DNA of 64,000 bases from Bartonella rochalimae ATCC BAA-1498 (GCF_000706645.1 NZ_KL407337.1:62001-126000), one strand, 5' to 3'; counted from the first letter of the stretch, positions 56,008-64,000 are shown. The notes: generated from the sequence alone by a model not told the origin. Numbers and translations: made by a program.

Positions 56008-56724
56008 ATGAGTCATATTGTTCATTCTTATGATATAGAATTAGAATATTTGGAATCCAAGATTTCAGAAATGGGTCGCCATGCTGAAAGAATGATTGAA
56101 CGTTCTGTGGCATCAATTGTGTGTGATGATTCTGAGTTAGCAGCTTCAGTTATTGCCGATGATTTATTTTTAGATGAAGCAGAACGTGATCTTGATGAAA
56201 AAGCGATTACCATTATTTGTAAACGCCAACCAATGGCTGTTGATTTACGTGAAATTGTTGGAGCTATCCGGATTGCTTCTGATCTTGAACGAATTGGAGA
56301 TATGGCAAAAAACATTGCAAAGCGGACAGTTGCTATTTCTGAAATCCGTCAACCTGCAGCTTTTTACCGTGGGCTTGAAACGATTACAGTTTTAGCGCGC
56401 AATCAGTTAAAGGAAGTCCTTGACGCTTATAAGAGTCGTTTATTGGATCGCATTGATGCAGTACGTGAAAGTGATGATAAAATTGATGCTTTATATACGT
56501 CTCTTTTTCGTGAACTTTTGACTTATATGATGGAAGATATGCGTAATATTACAGTTTGTACACACCTACTTTTTTGCGCAAAAAATATTGAACGGATTGG
56601 TGATCATGTGACTAATATTGCTGAAACACTTCATTATATTATTACAGGCAATCATATGACATTTGGTCGTCCCCGTGATGATATGACGTATAAAGTTGGA
56701 GTGAATGAGAAGAAAACAGATTAG
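56008..56724 (+). CDS. phoU: Phosphate transport system regulator PhoU
   Basis: PhoU links PstSCAB to the PhoR/PhoB two-component system and restrains phosphate uptake. The 238-residue protein has two three-helix bundles, each with the metal-binding E/DxxxD patterns (DLERIGDMAKNIA and NIERIGDHVTNIAE). It is last in the pst operon and followed by a hairpin terminator. No phoB or phoR is next to it. Confidence 0.96.
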   Translation: MSHIVHSYDIELEYLESKISEMGRHAERMIERSVASIVCDDSELAASVIADDLFLDEAERDLDEKAITIICKRQPMAVDLREIVGAIRIASDLERIGDMAKNIAKRTVAISEIRQPAAFYRGLETITVLARNQLKEVLDAYKSRLLDRIDAVRESDDKIDALYTSLFRELLTYMMEDMRNITVCTHLLFCAKNIERIGDHVTNIAETLHYIITGNHMTFGRPRDDMTYKVGVNEKKTD

Positions 56725-57112
56725 GTTTTATTATTAACTGGCGCGCTCTATAAGATTTCTTAATCTGTTTTGAATTGCATTTGAGTTTGGTAAAACTTTT
56801 TATGTAAAAAGTTTTTTAAATGGTACTCAGGTGTGGTGTTTAATGGTTATCAAATACTATAGTCAGTTATAGAGATATTAGTGTTTGAGGATTATTTTAA
56901 AAGCTTAAGATTAACACAATATTCATTGAATCATTTAGGCAATAAGAGATGTTTTGAATTAAGATTTTTTTATTGTTTTTTGTGTAGAAGCATTTTTTGA
57001 CGATTAAATTATTAGATTATATATGTGAGCAATTAGCAATTAATTGTATATTTTTTTGATTTGTATTTAAAAATTCATTTGAATTTTAGATATTTGAAGA
57101 CATAGGAATATA
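56725..57112. other. Intergenic region between phoU and the SleB-like gene
   Basis: The 388 bases contain the phoU terminator (56792-56817) and then AT-rich sequence without ORFs. AGGAAT near 57106-57111 may serve the downstream start. I see nothing else. Confidence 0.5.
56792..56817 (+). terminator. Terminator of the pst-phoU operon
   Basis: AAAACTTTTT and AAAAAGTTTT form a perfect 10-bp stem with an ATGT loop, the right arm running into six Ts. It lies 68 bases past phoU. The stem is AT-only apart from one G-C pair, so it may be weak. Confidence 0.55.
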
Positions 57113-57121
57113 TTGTATAAA

Positions 57122-57970
57122 ATGAAAAAAAACCAGTGGTTTATTATTGTTCTTTGCGTTATATCATCCGTTATTGTAGGGTGCTCATCAAATCGTGTGA
57201 AGCTTCAAAAAACGGACGATTATAAAAACACTAAATCAGTCGATTATCCATTAACAGAACGCCAATGTCTTATGCGTGCGATGTATTTTGAATCAAATCG
57301 TTCAAGTCGTGAAGGAATGATTGCTGTTGGAACGGTTGTTATGAACCGTGTGAATTCAAGTGCTTATCCAAAGACTATTTGTGGTGTTGTTGGCCAGCGC
57401 AAGCAATTTGCTCCCGGTGTTTTAACCCGCCCTATGCTTGAGAAGGCATCTGTTGCTCGTGTTAAAGAGGCTGCTGATGCTGTTTTACGTGGTGAGCGAG
57501 ATAAGAAAAGTAAAAATGCCATGTTTTTCCACACTGCTGGTTTATCTTTTCCTTATAAGAATATGCATTATGTTCGTGTTGCGGGAGGTAACGCTTTTTA
57601 TGAAAAACGTTCCCGTAATGGATCACTTCAAGTTCCGGTTAATGACCGTCCTTATGATGTTGCGTTTGCTTTTTCTCAAGAACGTTCTGATAATATGTCC
57701 AACTTTATAAACTCAAGTGTAGACAGTGGAGAAGTAAAAACAGAAGAAATACAGGAAGGACCTGTTTCAATAGAGATTGCACAAGCAGATAAAAAGAGTT
57801 TTACACCTTTTGTTGTTGCACAGCTTGATAAAATTCCTATTCCTACATCTGCACCTCGTTATGGGGATGAGCTAAGAGAAAACACAACAATTGTGGCGTA
57901 TGCTATGCCTTCACAACATCAATTAAATGCAGTTGTTGCAATGTTAGAAGAACGGTATAGAAGTCGGTAA
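57122..57970 (+). CDS. SleB-type cell wall hydrolase, predicted lipoprotein
   Basis: A 282-residue protein with a lipoprotein signal (SSVIVGCSSN, lipidated Cys near residue 21). A Hydrolase_2/SleB domain lies at about 40-170, with LTERQCLMRAMYFESNRSSREGMIAVGTVVMNRV and the conserved Cys of KTICGVVGQ. The SleB family contains cortex and peptidoglycan lytic enzymes. The C-terminal ~100 residues are low in recognisable motifs. A TTG at 57113 has slightly better Shine-Dalgarno spacing, so the start is uncertain by three residues. Likely acts on the cell wall from the inner or outer membrane. Confidence 0.82.
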   Translation: MKKNQWFIIVLCVISSVIVGCSSNRVKLQKTDDYKNTKSVDYPLTERQCLMRAMYFESNRSSREGMIAVGTVVMNRVNSSAYPKTICGVVGQRKQFAPGVLTRPMLEKASVARVKEAADAVLRGERDKKSKNAMFFHTAGLSFPYKNMHYVRVAGGNAFYEKRSRNGSLQVPVNDRPYDVAFAFSQERSDNMSNFINSSVDSGEVKTEEIQEGPVSIEIAQADKKSFTPFVVAQLDKIPIPTSAPRYGDELRENTTIVAYAMPSQHQLNAVVAMLEERYRSR

Positions 57971-58001
57971 TTTTTTTCGCAGTTGAATAAGGATAAGGGT
58001 T

Positions 58002-59249
58002 ATGCGTTTTGATCGTGATGAAATGATTTCTCCTGAAATGCTTGACCGCCTTGCAGAAGTTACAATAAAAGTAGGGCTCAATTTACAAGAAGGACAGGAT
58101 CTTGTTTTGACAGCTCCAGTTACGGCTTTACCTTTGGTTCGACAGATAGCCCTTCATGCTTATAAAGCTGGTGCTGGTGTTATTACACCACTTTTTGGTG
58201 ATGAGGCATTATCACTTATTCGGTTTGAAAATGCGCATTCTGCTAGTTTTGATCGTGCACCTTCTTGGCTTTATGAAGGAATGGCAAAAGCATTTGAAAA
58301 TGGAGCTGCACGTTTGGCAATTGTTGGTGATAATCCATTGTTACTTTCCAACCAAGATTTGAATAAGGTTTCACGTTTGAATAAGGCCACTTCGATAGCT
58401 TATCAGCCAGCTCTGAACAAGATATCGAATTTTGCGATTAATTGGTCGATTATCGCTTATCCAACAGCGGGATGGGCTACGGCAATGTTTCCTGATTTAC
58501 CTCTTGAGCAAGCAATTCAGAAATTAGCAGGAGCTATTTTTTCTGCTTCACGTGTGACACAGGATAATGCTGTAGATGCTTGGCATGCGCACAATGCCAA
58601 TTTAAAGCAACGTTCATCTTGGCTTAATGATCAACGTTTTGCTGCTTTGCATTTTACCGGTCCAGGAACCGATTTAACAGTTGGTTTAGCTGATGAGCAT
58701 GAATGGCATGGGGGTGCCTCGATTGCTCAAAATGGTGTTATCTGTAATCCTAATATTCCCACTGAAGAAGTATTTACAACTCCTCATGCTTATAGAGTTG
58801 ATGGTTTTGTTCGTTCAACAAAGCCACTTTCCTATCAAGGAACGCTCATTGATAATATTGAAGTTCGTTTTGAAGCAGGCCGTATTGTCAATGCATCAGC
58901 TTCAAAGGGGCAAGAAGTTTTGCAAAAAGTTTTACAAAGTGATGAGGGTGCTAGTCGATTAGGTGAAGTCGCTCTTGTCCCGCATTCTTCACCTATTTCT
59001 AAGAGTGGTTTACTTTTTTATAATACATTGTTTGATGAAAATGCTGCGTGTCATATTGCTTTAGGGCAATGTTATTCTAAGTGTTTTTTAAATGGGGCAG
59101 CATTGACGCCGGAAGAGATTGCGATGCGTGGTGGGAATAAGAGTATTATTCATATAGATTGGATGATTGGATCAAATGAAATCAACATAGACGGTGTTAT
59201 GCAGGATGGTGCAAAAATTCCTGTATTTCGTCAGGGTGAGTGGGCTTAA
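58002..59249 (+). CDS. Aminopeptidase, M29 family
   Basis: A 415-residue thermophilic-type (AmpS/PepS) metallo-aminopeptidase. Family blocks include VGLNLQEGQDLVLTAPV, FTGPGTDLTVGLADEHEWHGG, the metal ligand Glu in NPNIPTEEVFTTP and the His-rich end region HIDWMIGS. It removes N-terminal residues in the cytosol with two metal ions. The ATG follows AAGGA closely. It overlaps the open frame of mutM but not its true start. Confidence 0.92.
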   Translation: MRFDRDEMISPEMLDRLAEVTIKVGLNLQEGQDLVLTAPVTALPLVRQIALHAYKAGAGVITPLFGDEALSLIRFENAHSASFDRAPSWLYEGMAKAFENGAARLAIVGDNPLLLSNQDLNKVSRLNKATSIAYQPALNKISNFAINWSIIAYPTAGWATAMFPDLPLEQAIQKLAGAIFSASRVTQDNAVDAWHAHNANLKQRSSWLNDQRFAALHFTGPGTDLTVGLADEHEWHGGASIAQNGVICNPNIPTEEVFTTPHAYRVDGFVRSTKPLSYQGTLIDNIEVRFEAGRIVNASASKGQEVLQKVLQSDEGASRLGEVALVPHSSPISKSGLLFYNTLFDENAACHIALGQCYSKCFLNGAALTPEEIAMRGGNKSIIHIDWMIGSNEINIDGVMQDGAKIPVFRQGEWA

Positions 59250-59278
59250 TTTGCACATGTGTAATCATTGGGGAGATA

Positions 59279-60154
59279 ATGCCTGAACTTCCTGAAGTGG
59301 AAACGGTTCGCCGTGGGCTTGATCCGTTTTTAACTGGTGCAAAAATTATATCTGTTCAACTTAATCGTAAAAATTTGCGTTTTCCTTTTCCAGAAGCATT
59401 TTCTGAGCGATTAGTAGGCAGAACGATTATACAACTTAGTCGTCGCGCGAAATATTTATTATTTTCTCTTTCAAACAATGAAACGATTTTGAGTCATTTA
59501 GGTATGTCAGGATCGTGGCGTATAGAGGGTGAATTTTTAAGCAAGGAGCATTCTTCTATAAGCAAATTAGTTGAGCATGATCATTGCATTATAAATATTC
59601 GGGCAAAAGATGATAAAATTTATCGTCTCACTTATAATGATGTTCGCCGTTTTGGTTTTATGCTTTTAACAGATACAACAAAGCTTTATGAACATCCATT
59701 TTTAAGAAGGCTAGGGGTTGAGCCTATGAACAATACGCTTTCTGGTGCTTATTTAAAAAAAGCTTTTGCTAATAAAAAAACATCTCTGAAAACAGCTTTG
59801 CTTGATCAATCTATTGTTGCTGGCCTTGGGAATATTTATGTTTGTGAAGCACTTTGGCGTAGTCATTTATCACCACAGCGGAATGCATTTACATTGGCGT
59901 TAGAAGATGTACATACACTGGAATCTACAAATTTTCTTGCACAAAATATATGTAATGTGATTACTGAAGCAATTGCTTCTGGGGGGACTTCTTTACGTGA
60001 TTATATGCATGCAGATAGTTCACTTGGATATTTTCAACACCATTTTTCGGTTTATGGACGTGAAGGAAAAGAATGTTTGAATTGTAGGGTACCTATTGTG
60101 CGTATTGTACAGTCAGGTCGTTCAAGCTTTTATTGTCCACAATGTCAAAAATGA
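59279..60154 (+). CDS. mutM: Formamidopyrimidine-DNA glycosylase
   Basis: MutM removes 8-oxoguanine and ring-opened purines. The catalytic Pro2 and Glu3 are in MPELPEVETVRRGLDPF, and the C-terminal zinc finger is C-x2-C ... C-x2-C (CLNCRVPIV and YCPQCQK). The frame opens at 59240, but catalysis needs Pro at position 2, and GGGGAGATA precedes the ATG at 59279. This gives 291 residues, the family size. Confidence 0.97.
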   Translation: MPELPEVETVRRGLDPFLTGAKIISVQLNRKNLRFPFPEAFSERLVGRTIIQLSRRAKYLLFSLSNNETILSHLGMSGSWRIEGEFLSKEHSSISKLVEHDHCIINIRAKDDKIYRLTYNDVRRFGFMLLTDTTKLYEHPFLRRLGVEPMNNTLSGAYLKKAFANKKTSLKTALLDQSIVAGLGNIYVCEALWRSHLSPQRNAFTLALEDVHTLESTNFLAQNICNVITEAIASGGTSLRDYMHADSSLGYFQHHFSVYGREGKECLNCRVPIVRIVQSGRSSFYCPQCQK

Positions 60155-60229
60155 AGAATGTGTCTTGCAAAATTTTATAACAAGCTTAAAGTCATATTTA
60201 TAATTTTGCGAAGATTGAAAGGTTTTTTT

Positions 60230-61645
60230 ATGCTTAATAAAGTGTTAGAGTATCTTGATAAGAATCTAGAAAAAAACCTTGAACATCTTTTTTCTCTTTT
60301 ACGTTTTCAATCTATTTCTACAGACCCAGCATATAAAGATGAATGCCGTAAAACAGCTGATTGGTTGGTGGAAGATTTGAAAAGTATAGGTTTTACAGCT
60401 TCACGTCGCGATACACCTGGTCATCCAATGGTTGTTGGTCATCATCCAGGACCTTTTGATGATTGTTTGCATGTGTTATTTTATGGGCATTATGATGTAC
60501 AACCAGTTGATCCATTGGATTTATGGGAAAATAATCCGTTTGAGCCTTCTTTAAAAGAACAAAATGGAAACAAGATCATCTGTGCTCGTGGTGCTTCAGA
60601 TGATAAAGGCCAGCTCATGACTTTTATTGAGGCATGTCGTGCTTTTAAAGAAAAAACAAAACAGCTTCCTGTAAAGGTTACCATTTTGTTGGAAGGTGAA
60701 GAAGAAAGTGGTTCACCTTCACTTATTCCTTTTTTAAAGGAAAATGCTGATGAATTGAAGGCTGATTGTGCATTAGTTTGTGATACCTCAATGTGGGATG
60801 CGAATACACCATCTATTTCTGTGGGTCTTCGAGGAATTTTAGGAGAAGAGGTTGTCGTTACGGCTGCTAATTGTGATCTGCACTCAGGTTATTTTGGAGG
60901 CGCAGCAGCTAATCCTATTCGCATTTTAGCTAAAATTTTGGCTGGGCTTCATGATGAAAATGGTAGAGTACAACTTCCTAGATTTTATGATGGTGTAGAA
61001 GAGACGCCTTTACAGATTTTACAATCATGGGATAAACTTGGTTGTAATGCTGAGACATTTCTTAGTCCTGTTGGTCTTTCTATCTCTACTGGAGAAAAGG
61101 GACGAAGTCTTTTAGAACAAGTATGGGCTCGTCCTACAGCAGAAATTAATGGCATGAGTGGGGGATATGAGGGTGAAGGATTTAAGACGGTGATTCCTTC
61201 TCAAGCGTCTGCAAAAGTTTCTTTTCGTTTAGTGCATAAGCAGAATCCAGAAAAGATAAGCCAAGCTTTTCGTAATTATGTGCGCTCTCTTATTCCTGCA
61301 GATTGTACAGTTGCATTTAAAGAACACGGTGCTTCTCCGGCGGTTCAACTTCCTTATGATTCACCTTTTATTCAAGCGGCGCAAGATGCTTTATTTCAGG
61401 AATGGGAGACACCTGCTTTGTTAACTGCTATGGGAGGATCTATTCCGATTGTCGGGGATTTTCAATCAATTTTTAATATGGAAACTATTTTAGTTGGATT
61501 TGCATTAGCTGATGATCGGATTCATTCACCTAATGAGAAATATAATTTAAAATCATTTCATAAGGGGCAACGGTCTTGGGTACGCATTCTTGCAGCCCTA
61601 GCAAACAGGAGAATAAATGGCAGAAATTCGTGTTCATCAAGGTGA
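60230..61645 (+). CDS. M20-family dipeptidase/peptidase
   Basis: A 471-residue zinc peptidase. Metal ligands appear in LFYGHYDVQPVDP (His, then Asp), ARGASDDKGQ, LEGEEESGSPS and the C-terminal RIHSPNEKY. The lid domain is in the middle. The frame opens at 60158, but AAAGG stands just before the ATG at 60230, where MLNKVLEYLDKN matches family starts. Substrate is probably a dipeptide such as those of the ArgE/DapE/CPG2 group; it is not identified. The 3' end overlaps the next gene by 29 bases. Confidence 0.9.
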   Translation: MLNKVLEYLDKNLEKNLEHLFSLLRFQSISTDPAYKDECRKTADWLVEDLKSIGFTASRRDTPGHPMVVGHHPGPFDDCLHVLFYGHYDVQPVDPLDLWENNPFEPSLKEQNGNKIICARGASDDKGQLMTFIEACRAFKEKTKQLPVKVTILLEGEEESGSPSLIPFLKENADELKADCALVCDTSMWDANTPSISVGLRGILGEEVVVTAANCDLHSGYFGGAAANPIRILAKILAGLHDENGRVQLPRFYDGVEETPLQILQSWDKLGCNAETFLSPVGLSISTGEKGRSLLEQVWARPTAEINGMSGGYEGEGFKTVIPSQASAKVSFRLVHKQNPEKISQAFRNYVRSLIPADCTVAFKEHGASPAVQLPYDSPFIQAAQDALFQEWETPALLTAMGGSIPIVGDFQSIFNMETILVGFALADDRIHSPNEKYNLKSFHKGQRSWVRILAALANRRINGRNSCSSR

Positions 61646-62237
61646 TTTACCAAATTTGGATAATTATTGTGTTGATTCTATTGCAATTGATACTGAAACT
61701 TTAGGATTGCAACCACACCGTGATCGTTTATGTGTGGTTCAACTTTCTTCTGGAGATGGTACTGCTGATATTATACAGATTGCTAAAGGACAAAATAGCG
61801 CTCCTAATTTAGTTACGTTGCTTGAAGATAAAACAATTACGAAAATATTTCATTTTGGGCGTTTTGATCTTGCTATTTTAGCGCATACATTTGGTGTGAT
61901 GCCCGATGCTGTTTTTTGCACGAAGCTTGCTTCAAAACTGACGCGTACTTATACTGATCGTCATGGCTTGAAGGAAATTTGTAGTGAATTATTGAATGTT
62001 AATATTTCTAAACAGCAACAATCATCAGATTGGGCAGCAGATGCTTTATCTCGTGCACAAATTGAATATGCTGCATCTGATGTTTTGTATTTACACCGTT
62101 TAAAGAGTATATTTGAAGAACGTTTAAAACGTGAAGAACGTGAAGATATTGCAAAAGCGTGTTTTCAATTTTTGCCTGTAAGAGCAAAGCTTGATCTTTT
62201 GGGATGGTCAGAAGTTGATATTTTTGCGCATGTTTGA
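61617..62237 (+). CDS. RNase D-like 3'-5' exonuclease (DEDDy family)
   Basis: A 206-residue exonuclease domain with the acidic residues in AIDTETLGLQ (ExoI), HFGRFDLAIL (ExoII) and YAASDVLYL (ExoIII, Tyr type). It has no HRDC domain, unlike E. coli RNase D (375 residues), and matches the short alphaproteobacterial form. AGGAG sits eight bases before the ATG. It starts within the last codons of the M20 gene. By family it trims tRNA and other small RNAs. Confidence 0.9.
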   Translation: MAEIRVHQGDLPNLDNYCVDSIAIDTETLGLQPHRDRLCVVQLSSGDGTADIIQIAKGQNSAPNLVTLLEDKTITKIFHFGRFDLAILAHTFGVMPDAVFCTKLASKLTRTYTDRHGLKEICSELLNVNISKQQQSSDWAADALSRAQIEYAASDVLYLHRLKSIFEERLKREEREDIAKACFQFLPVRAKLDLLGWSEVDIFAHV

Positions 62238-62767
62238 ACTTTAAAATTTATTTCTAAAATTGAAAAGAAATAGTTGATCTCGTTAGTACAGAATATTTGT
62301 ACGTTGCAAATCTTTCTTTACTCATTTTCCTGTATCATTTTGAGGAATATCAATTACCAATTTTACAAAAAGTAAATAGATTATATTTTTATAAAATATA
62401 ATGAAATAGTAGATTACAAATGAATCTTTTATGAAGATGAGATTTCGTATTGTTGTTAGAATTATTTTTAGGAAGGAATATGATTAGTAAGTAAATGTAC
62501 TACTCAGAAAAATGAATTTGGTAAGATATTTTTCAAATTAAATTGAACTTATCAAAACCTTATTAAACTGATTATAAGATAGATACAATAAAAATACCTT
62601 CTGGTTTTCTAAGGTTATCCTTCATTTTAAGAGTCAAGCGATAACATTGAGCGTACAGAATATCATTATTCAGATTTTATTTAAAATTCAAAATTTTCTT
62701 TATTAATGATTTTTGCATTGGAAGATCTCATAAATTTTAATGTGTTATGAGAATAAATTATAGGGAG

Positions 62768-62797
62768 GCTTTGTTAAAGACAAGGCTTTTGTTTTTT
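62768..62797 (+). terminator. Terminator-like hairpin inside the leader of the 62883 gene
   Basis: GCTTTG and CAAGGC pair (one U-G) around the loop TTAAAGA and are followed by TTTTG and six Ts. It is 530 bases past the nearest upstream stop and about 90 bases before the 62883 start, so it is not simply the end of the RNase D gene. Confidence 0.5.
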
Positions 62798-62841
62798 CTG
62801 TGTTTACACCATTTTTTCATAGATATGTGTGATGAAATAGT

Positions 62842-62868
62842 TTATAAAATACATTTTGTATTTTATAA
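62842..62868. promoter_or_regulatory. Perfect 12-bp inverted repeat next to a ribosome binding site
   Basis: TTATAAAATACA and TGTATTTTATAA are exact reverse complements separated by TTT. The repeat ends three bases before GGAG (62872-62875) of the gene at 62883. It could be an operator or, in RNA, a hairpin controlling ribosome access. Confidence 0.7.
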
Positions 62869-62882
62869 TATGGAGATAAGTT

Positions 62883-63206
62883 ATGAATATGAAGTATTTT
62901 ATTACAGTTTCGAGTTTTACTATGATGACAGCTGCTACGGTTCAAGGATCTGATCTTAAAGAGGAGATACCGCTTATTTCTCCAACTTTTCGTGTTAGTG
63001 AATGGAATAAGGACCCTTTACTTTTAAAAGATTCTTTTGGTCGTGTTGTTTACAGCAAGTGGGAAAAAATGACAGAACCAGTACATGTGGCTTTTGCATC
63101 GAGTGGTTCAAAAAAGTCAAAATCTAAAAAAAAGAAAAAGCCAGAGACATCTAATCATAAAAACAAAAGACCTAATTTATTTAAGCGCAGTCCATTCAGT
63201 TTTTAG
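62883..63206 (+). CDS. Small exported basic protein with an Hbp-like leader
   Basis: A 107-residue protein with a signal peptide (MNMKYFITVSSFTMMTAATVQG) that resembles that of the hemin-binding protein gene at 63581 (both begin MN-MK-x-x-ITxS). The mature part is ~85 residues. Its last third is strongly basic, with SKKSKSKKKKKP and NKRPNLFKRSPFSF, and it ends in Phe. It lacks the beta-barrel of Hbp proteins, so it could be a truncated or remodelled paralogue. GGAG precedes the ATG. No function can be assigned. Confidence 0.75.
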   Translation: MNMKYFITVSSFTMMTAATVQGSDLKEEIPLISPTFRVSEWNKDPLLLKDSFGRVVYSKWEKMTEPVHVAFASSGSKKSKSKKKKKPETSNHKNKRPNLFKRSPFSF

Positions 63207-63297
63207 TTGATAAGTATACAGTTTTTACGTGTGCTTTTTTATTAGGTTTATTAGGAGATATATTTTGTTATCACTTGTTGGAAAGGCTTAGTTTTAT

Positions 63298-63338
63298 TTC
63301 TAGTCAGTGAGAAAAGTGGCTGACTAGAACGTGTTTTT
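63298..63338 (+). terminator. Terminator or operator hairpin after the small basic protein
   Basis: TTCTAGTCAG and CTGACTAGAA are exact reverse complements around a 12-base loop, followed by CGTGTTTTT. The position, 92 bases past the 62883 stop, fits a transcription terminator. Confidence 0.55.
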
Positions 63339-63470
63339 GGTGACTGAATATAACTTAAGATGTGATTTAATTATATTCATGATATTGGTGACTTCATAAT
63401 AATCAATATAACTGCGATATTTTGTAATTGCGTTTTTCATTATTTATAATAACCGTAAAATAAAACTAAA

Positions 63471-63487
63471 AATTATATCATATAATT
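63471..63487. promoter_or_regulatory. AT palindrome in the Hbp promoter region
   Basis: AATTATAT and ATATAATT flank a single C. The half-sites are exact. The site lies about 95 bases before the Hbp ATG. It may be a regulator site; in such AT-rich DNA chance is possible. Confidence 0.3.
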
Positions 63488-63580
63488 GTGGTTTTTTTAT
63501 GTTTGTATCATTTTTACTACAGATCTTTTGAAGGAAATGTGTAACTATGTGTATATGAACATTAGCTATGGAGCAAATTT

Positions 63581-64000
63581 ATGAATAATATGAAATGTTT
63601 AATCACAACATCTGTTGTTGCTTTGATAACAGCTTCTGCAGTGCAAGCAGCAGATATTAGAGTTCCTCAAGAAATAGGAGAAACAATTGTTGTTGCTCCA
63701 GCTTTTTCTTGGACAGGTTTTTATTTAGGTGCCCAGATTGGTGGTTTTTCTAGTAAGACTTCTTTTAGTGGCCCTGCTGATGATGATTCTAAAAAGTGGC
63801 TTCCGCTTGATAAAAAATTGTCGCCTAAGCCTTCAGGTTTCATAGGTGGTTTCTATGCAGGTTCTAATGTTGATTTAGGGAACGGTCTGATTCTAGGTGT
63901 TGATACGGATGTTGTTTTTTCTGGGCAGAAAGACACAAAAAATGACAAAGTAACATCTGAATTGGATAAAGACAATAATAACAACAACGCACCTGCAGGC
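63581..64000 (+). CDS. Hemin-binding outer membrane protein (Hbp/Omp31-like), partial
   Basis: The gene runs off the right edge; 140 codons are visible. It has a signal peptide (ITTSVVALITASAVQAAD) with cleavage at AQA|A-like VQA-AD, then APAFSWTGFYLGAQIGG, the signature start of the Omp25/Omp31/Hbp beta-barrel family, and a second strand pair with FIGGFYAGSNVDLGNGLILGVDTD. Bartonella Hbp proteins bind heme at the cell surface and are controlled by Irr and temperature. Which paralogue (HbpA-E) it is cannot be told. A GGAG lies 10 bases before the ATG. Confidence 0.9.
   Translation, partial: MNNMKCLITTSVVALITASAVQAADIRVPQEIGETIVVAPAFSWTGFYLGAQIGGFSSKTSFSGPADDDSKKWLPLDKKLSPKPSGFIGGFYAGSNVDLGNGLILGVDTDVVFSGQKDTKNDKVTSELDKDNNNNNAPAG

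Larger units (their letters stand above)
62238..62882. other. Long leader/intergenic region before the small Hbp-like gene
   Basis: These 645 bases are AT-rich and carry no credible gene; the frame at 62747-62953 overlaps a real coding start and looks spurious. The region holds an intrinsic-terminator-like hairpin (62768-62797) and a perfect palindrome next to the ribosome binding site of the 62883 gene (62842-62868). It may encode a small RNA or a regulatory leader. Confidence 0.5.
63207..63580. other. Region upstream of the Hbp gene
   Basis: The 374 bases have no ORF of note. They carry a hairpin with a T-tract (63298-63338), probably the end of the 62883 transcript, and a 17-base AT palindrome (63471-63487) about 95 bases before the Hbp start. 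Because Irr is known to control hbp promoters in Bartonella, this region is a likely regulatory target. Confidence 0.5.

Noticed and set aside
62440-62470. TTAGAATTATTTTTAGG resembling an Irr iron-control element
   Set aside because: The second half-site is poor compared with the dyad expected from rhizobial Irr boxes, and it is more than 400 bases from the next start.
62747-62953. 68-residue ORF overlapping the start of the small basic protein
   Set aside because: It covers the terminator hairpin and palindrome and runs through the real start at 62883 in another frame; no family-like sequence.

Overview
The window is chromosomal DNA of an alphaproteobacterium of the order Rhizobiales, very probably Bartonella. 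The evidence is the AT-rich sequence, the gene order irr / fabA-fabB-fabI, a conserved phoH-ybeY-corC-lnt-HTH-metK-trmB-rimP-nusA-ylxR-infB-rbfA-truB-rpsO-pnp backbone, a large classical autotransporter, and a hemin-binding-protein (Hbp/Omp31-like) gene running off the right edge. The species cannot be told from the sequence alone. I see no tRNA or rRNA genes, CRISPR array, prophage or insertion sequence. The only confident RNA gene is the SRP 4.5S RNA.

Layout: 1-1405 is the end of a cytochrome bo3 operon (cyoB partial, cyoC, cyoD). 1585-4977 holds fabI, fabB and fabA on the minus strand, divergent from irr. 5039-10421 is a more accessory stretch: an SH3-domain exported protein, a 966-residue autotransporter and an NlpC/P60 hydrolase. 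10548-17154 carries a leucyl aminopeptidase, coaA, an L-asparaginase, hslVU and an RsmC-type methyltransferase. 17227-38734 is the long translation and RNA-processing backbone on the minus strand, interrupted by one plus-strand MFS transporter. 38976-40000 is a YeiH-type exporter broken by a one-base frameshift in a poly-A tract. 40100-43366 is recR, ybaB, dnaX and the SRP RNA. 43534-50204 has a secreted orphan protein, kdsB, a membrane-anchored cytochrome c, yejBEF and a MoeB/ThiF-like protein. 50293-56724 has gshB and pstSCAB-phoU. 57113-62237 has a SleB-like lipoprotein hydrolase, an M29 aminopeptidase, mutM, an M20 peptidase and an RNase D-like exonuclease. 62883-64000 has a small basic exported protein and the start of an Hbp gene.

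Most of the window is housekeeping. Many operons are translationally coupled by ATGA, GTGA or TAATG overlaps (cyoBCD, metK-trmB, phoH-ybeY, ylxR-infB, rbfA-truB, tsaB-rimI, yejBEF, pstCA). The less ordinary signals are mostly RNA-level or slippage signals. They are an A9 tract in dnaX placed where a short gamma-like product would be expected, a promoter-leader-terminator arrangement in front of rimP-nusA-infB, a pseudoknot/terminator-like leader before rpsO, the A8 frameshift in the yeiH-like gene, a 12-bp palindrome flush against the ribosome binding site of the small Hbp-like gene, and a terminator in the long leader of that gene. I did not find a wholly new multi-gene system.
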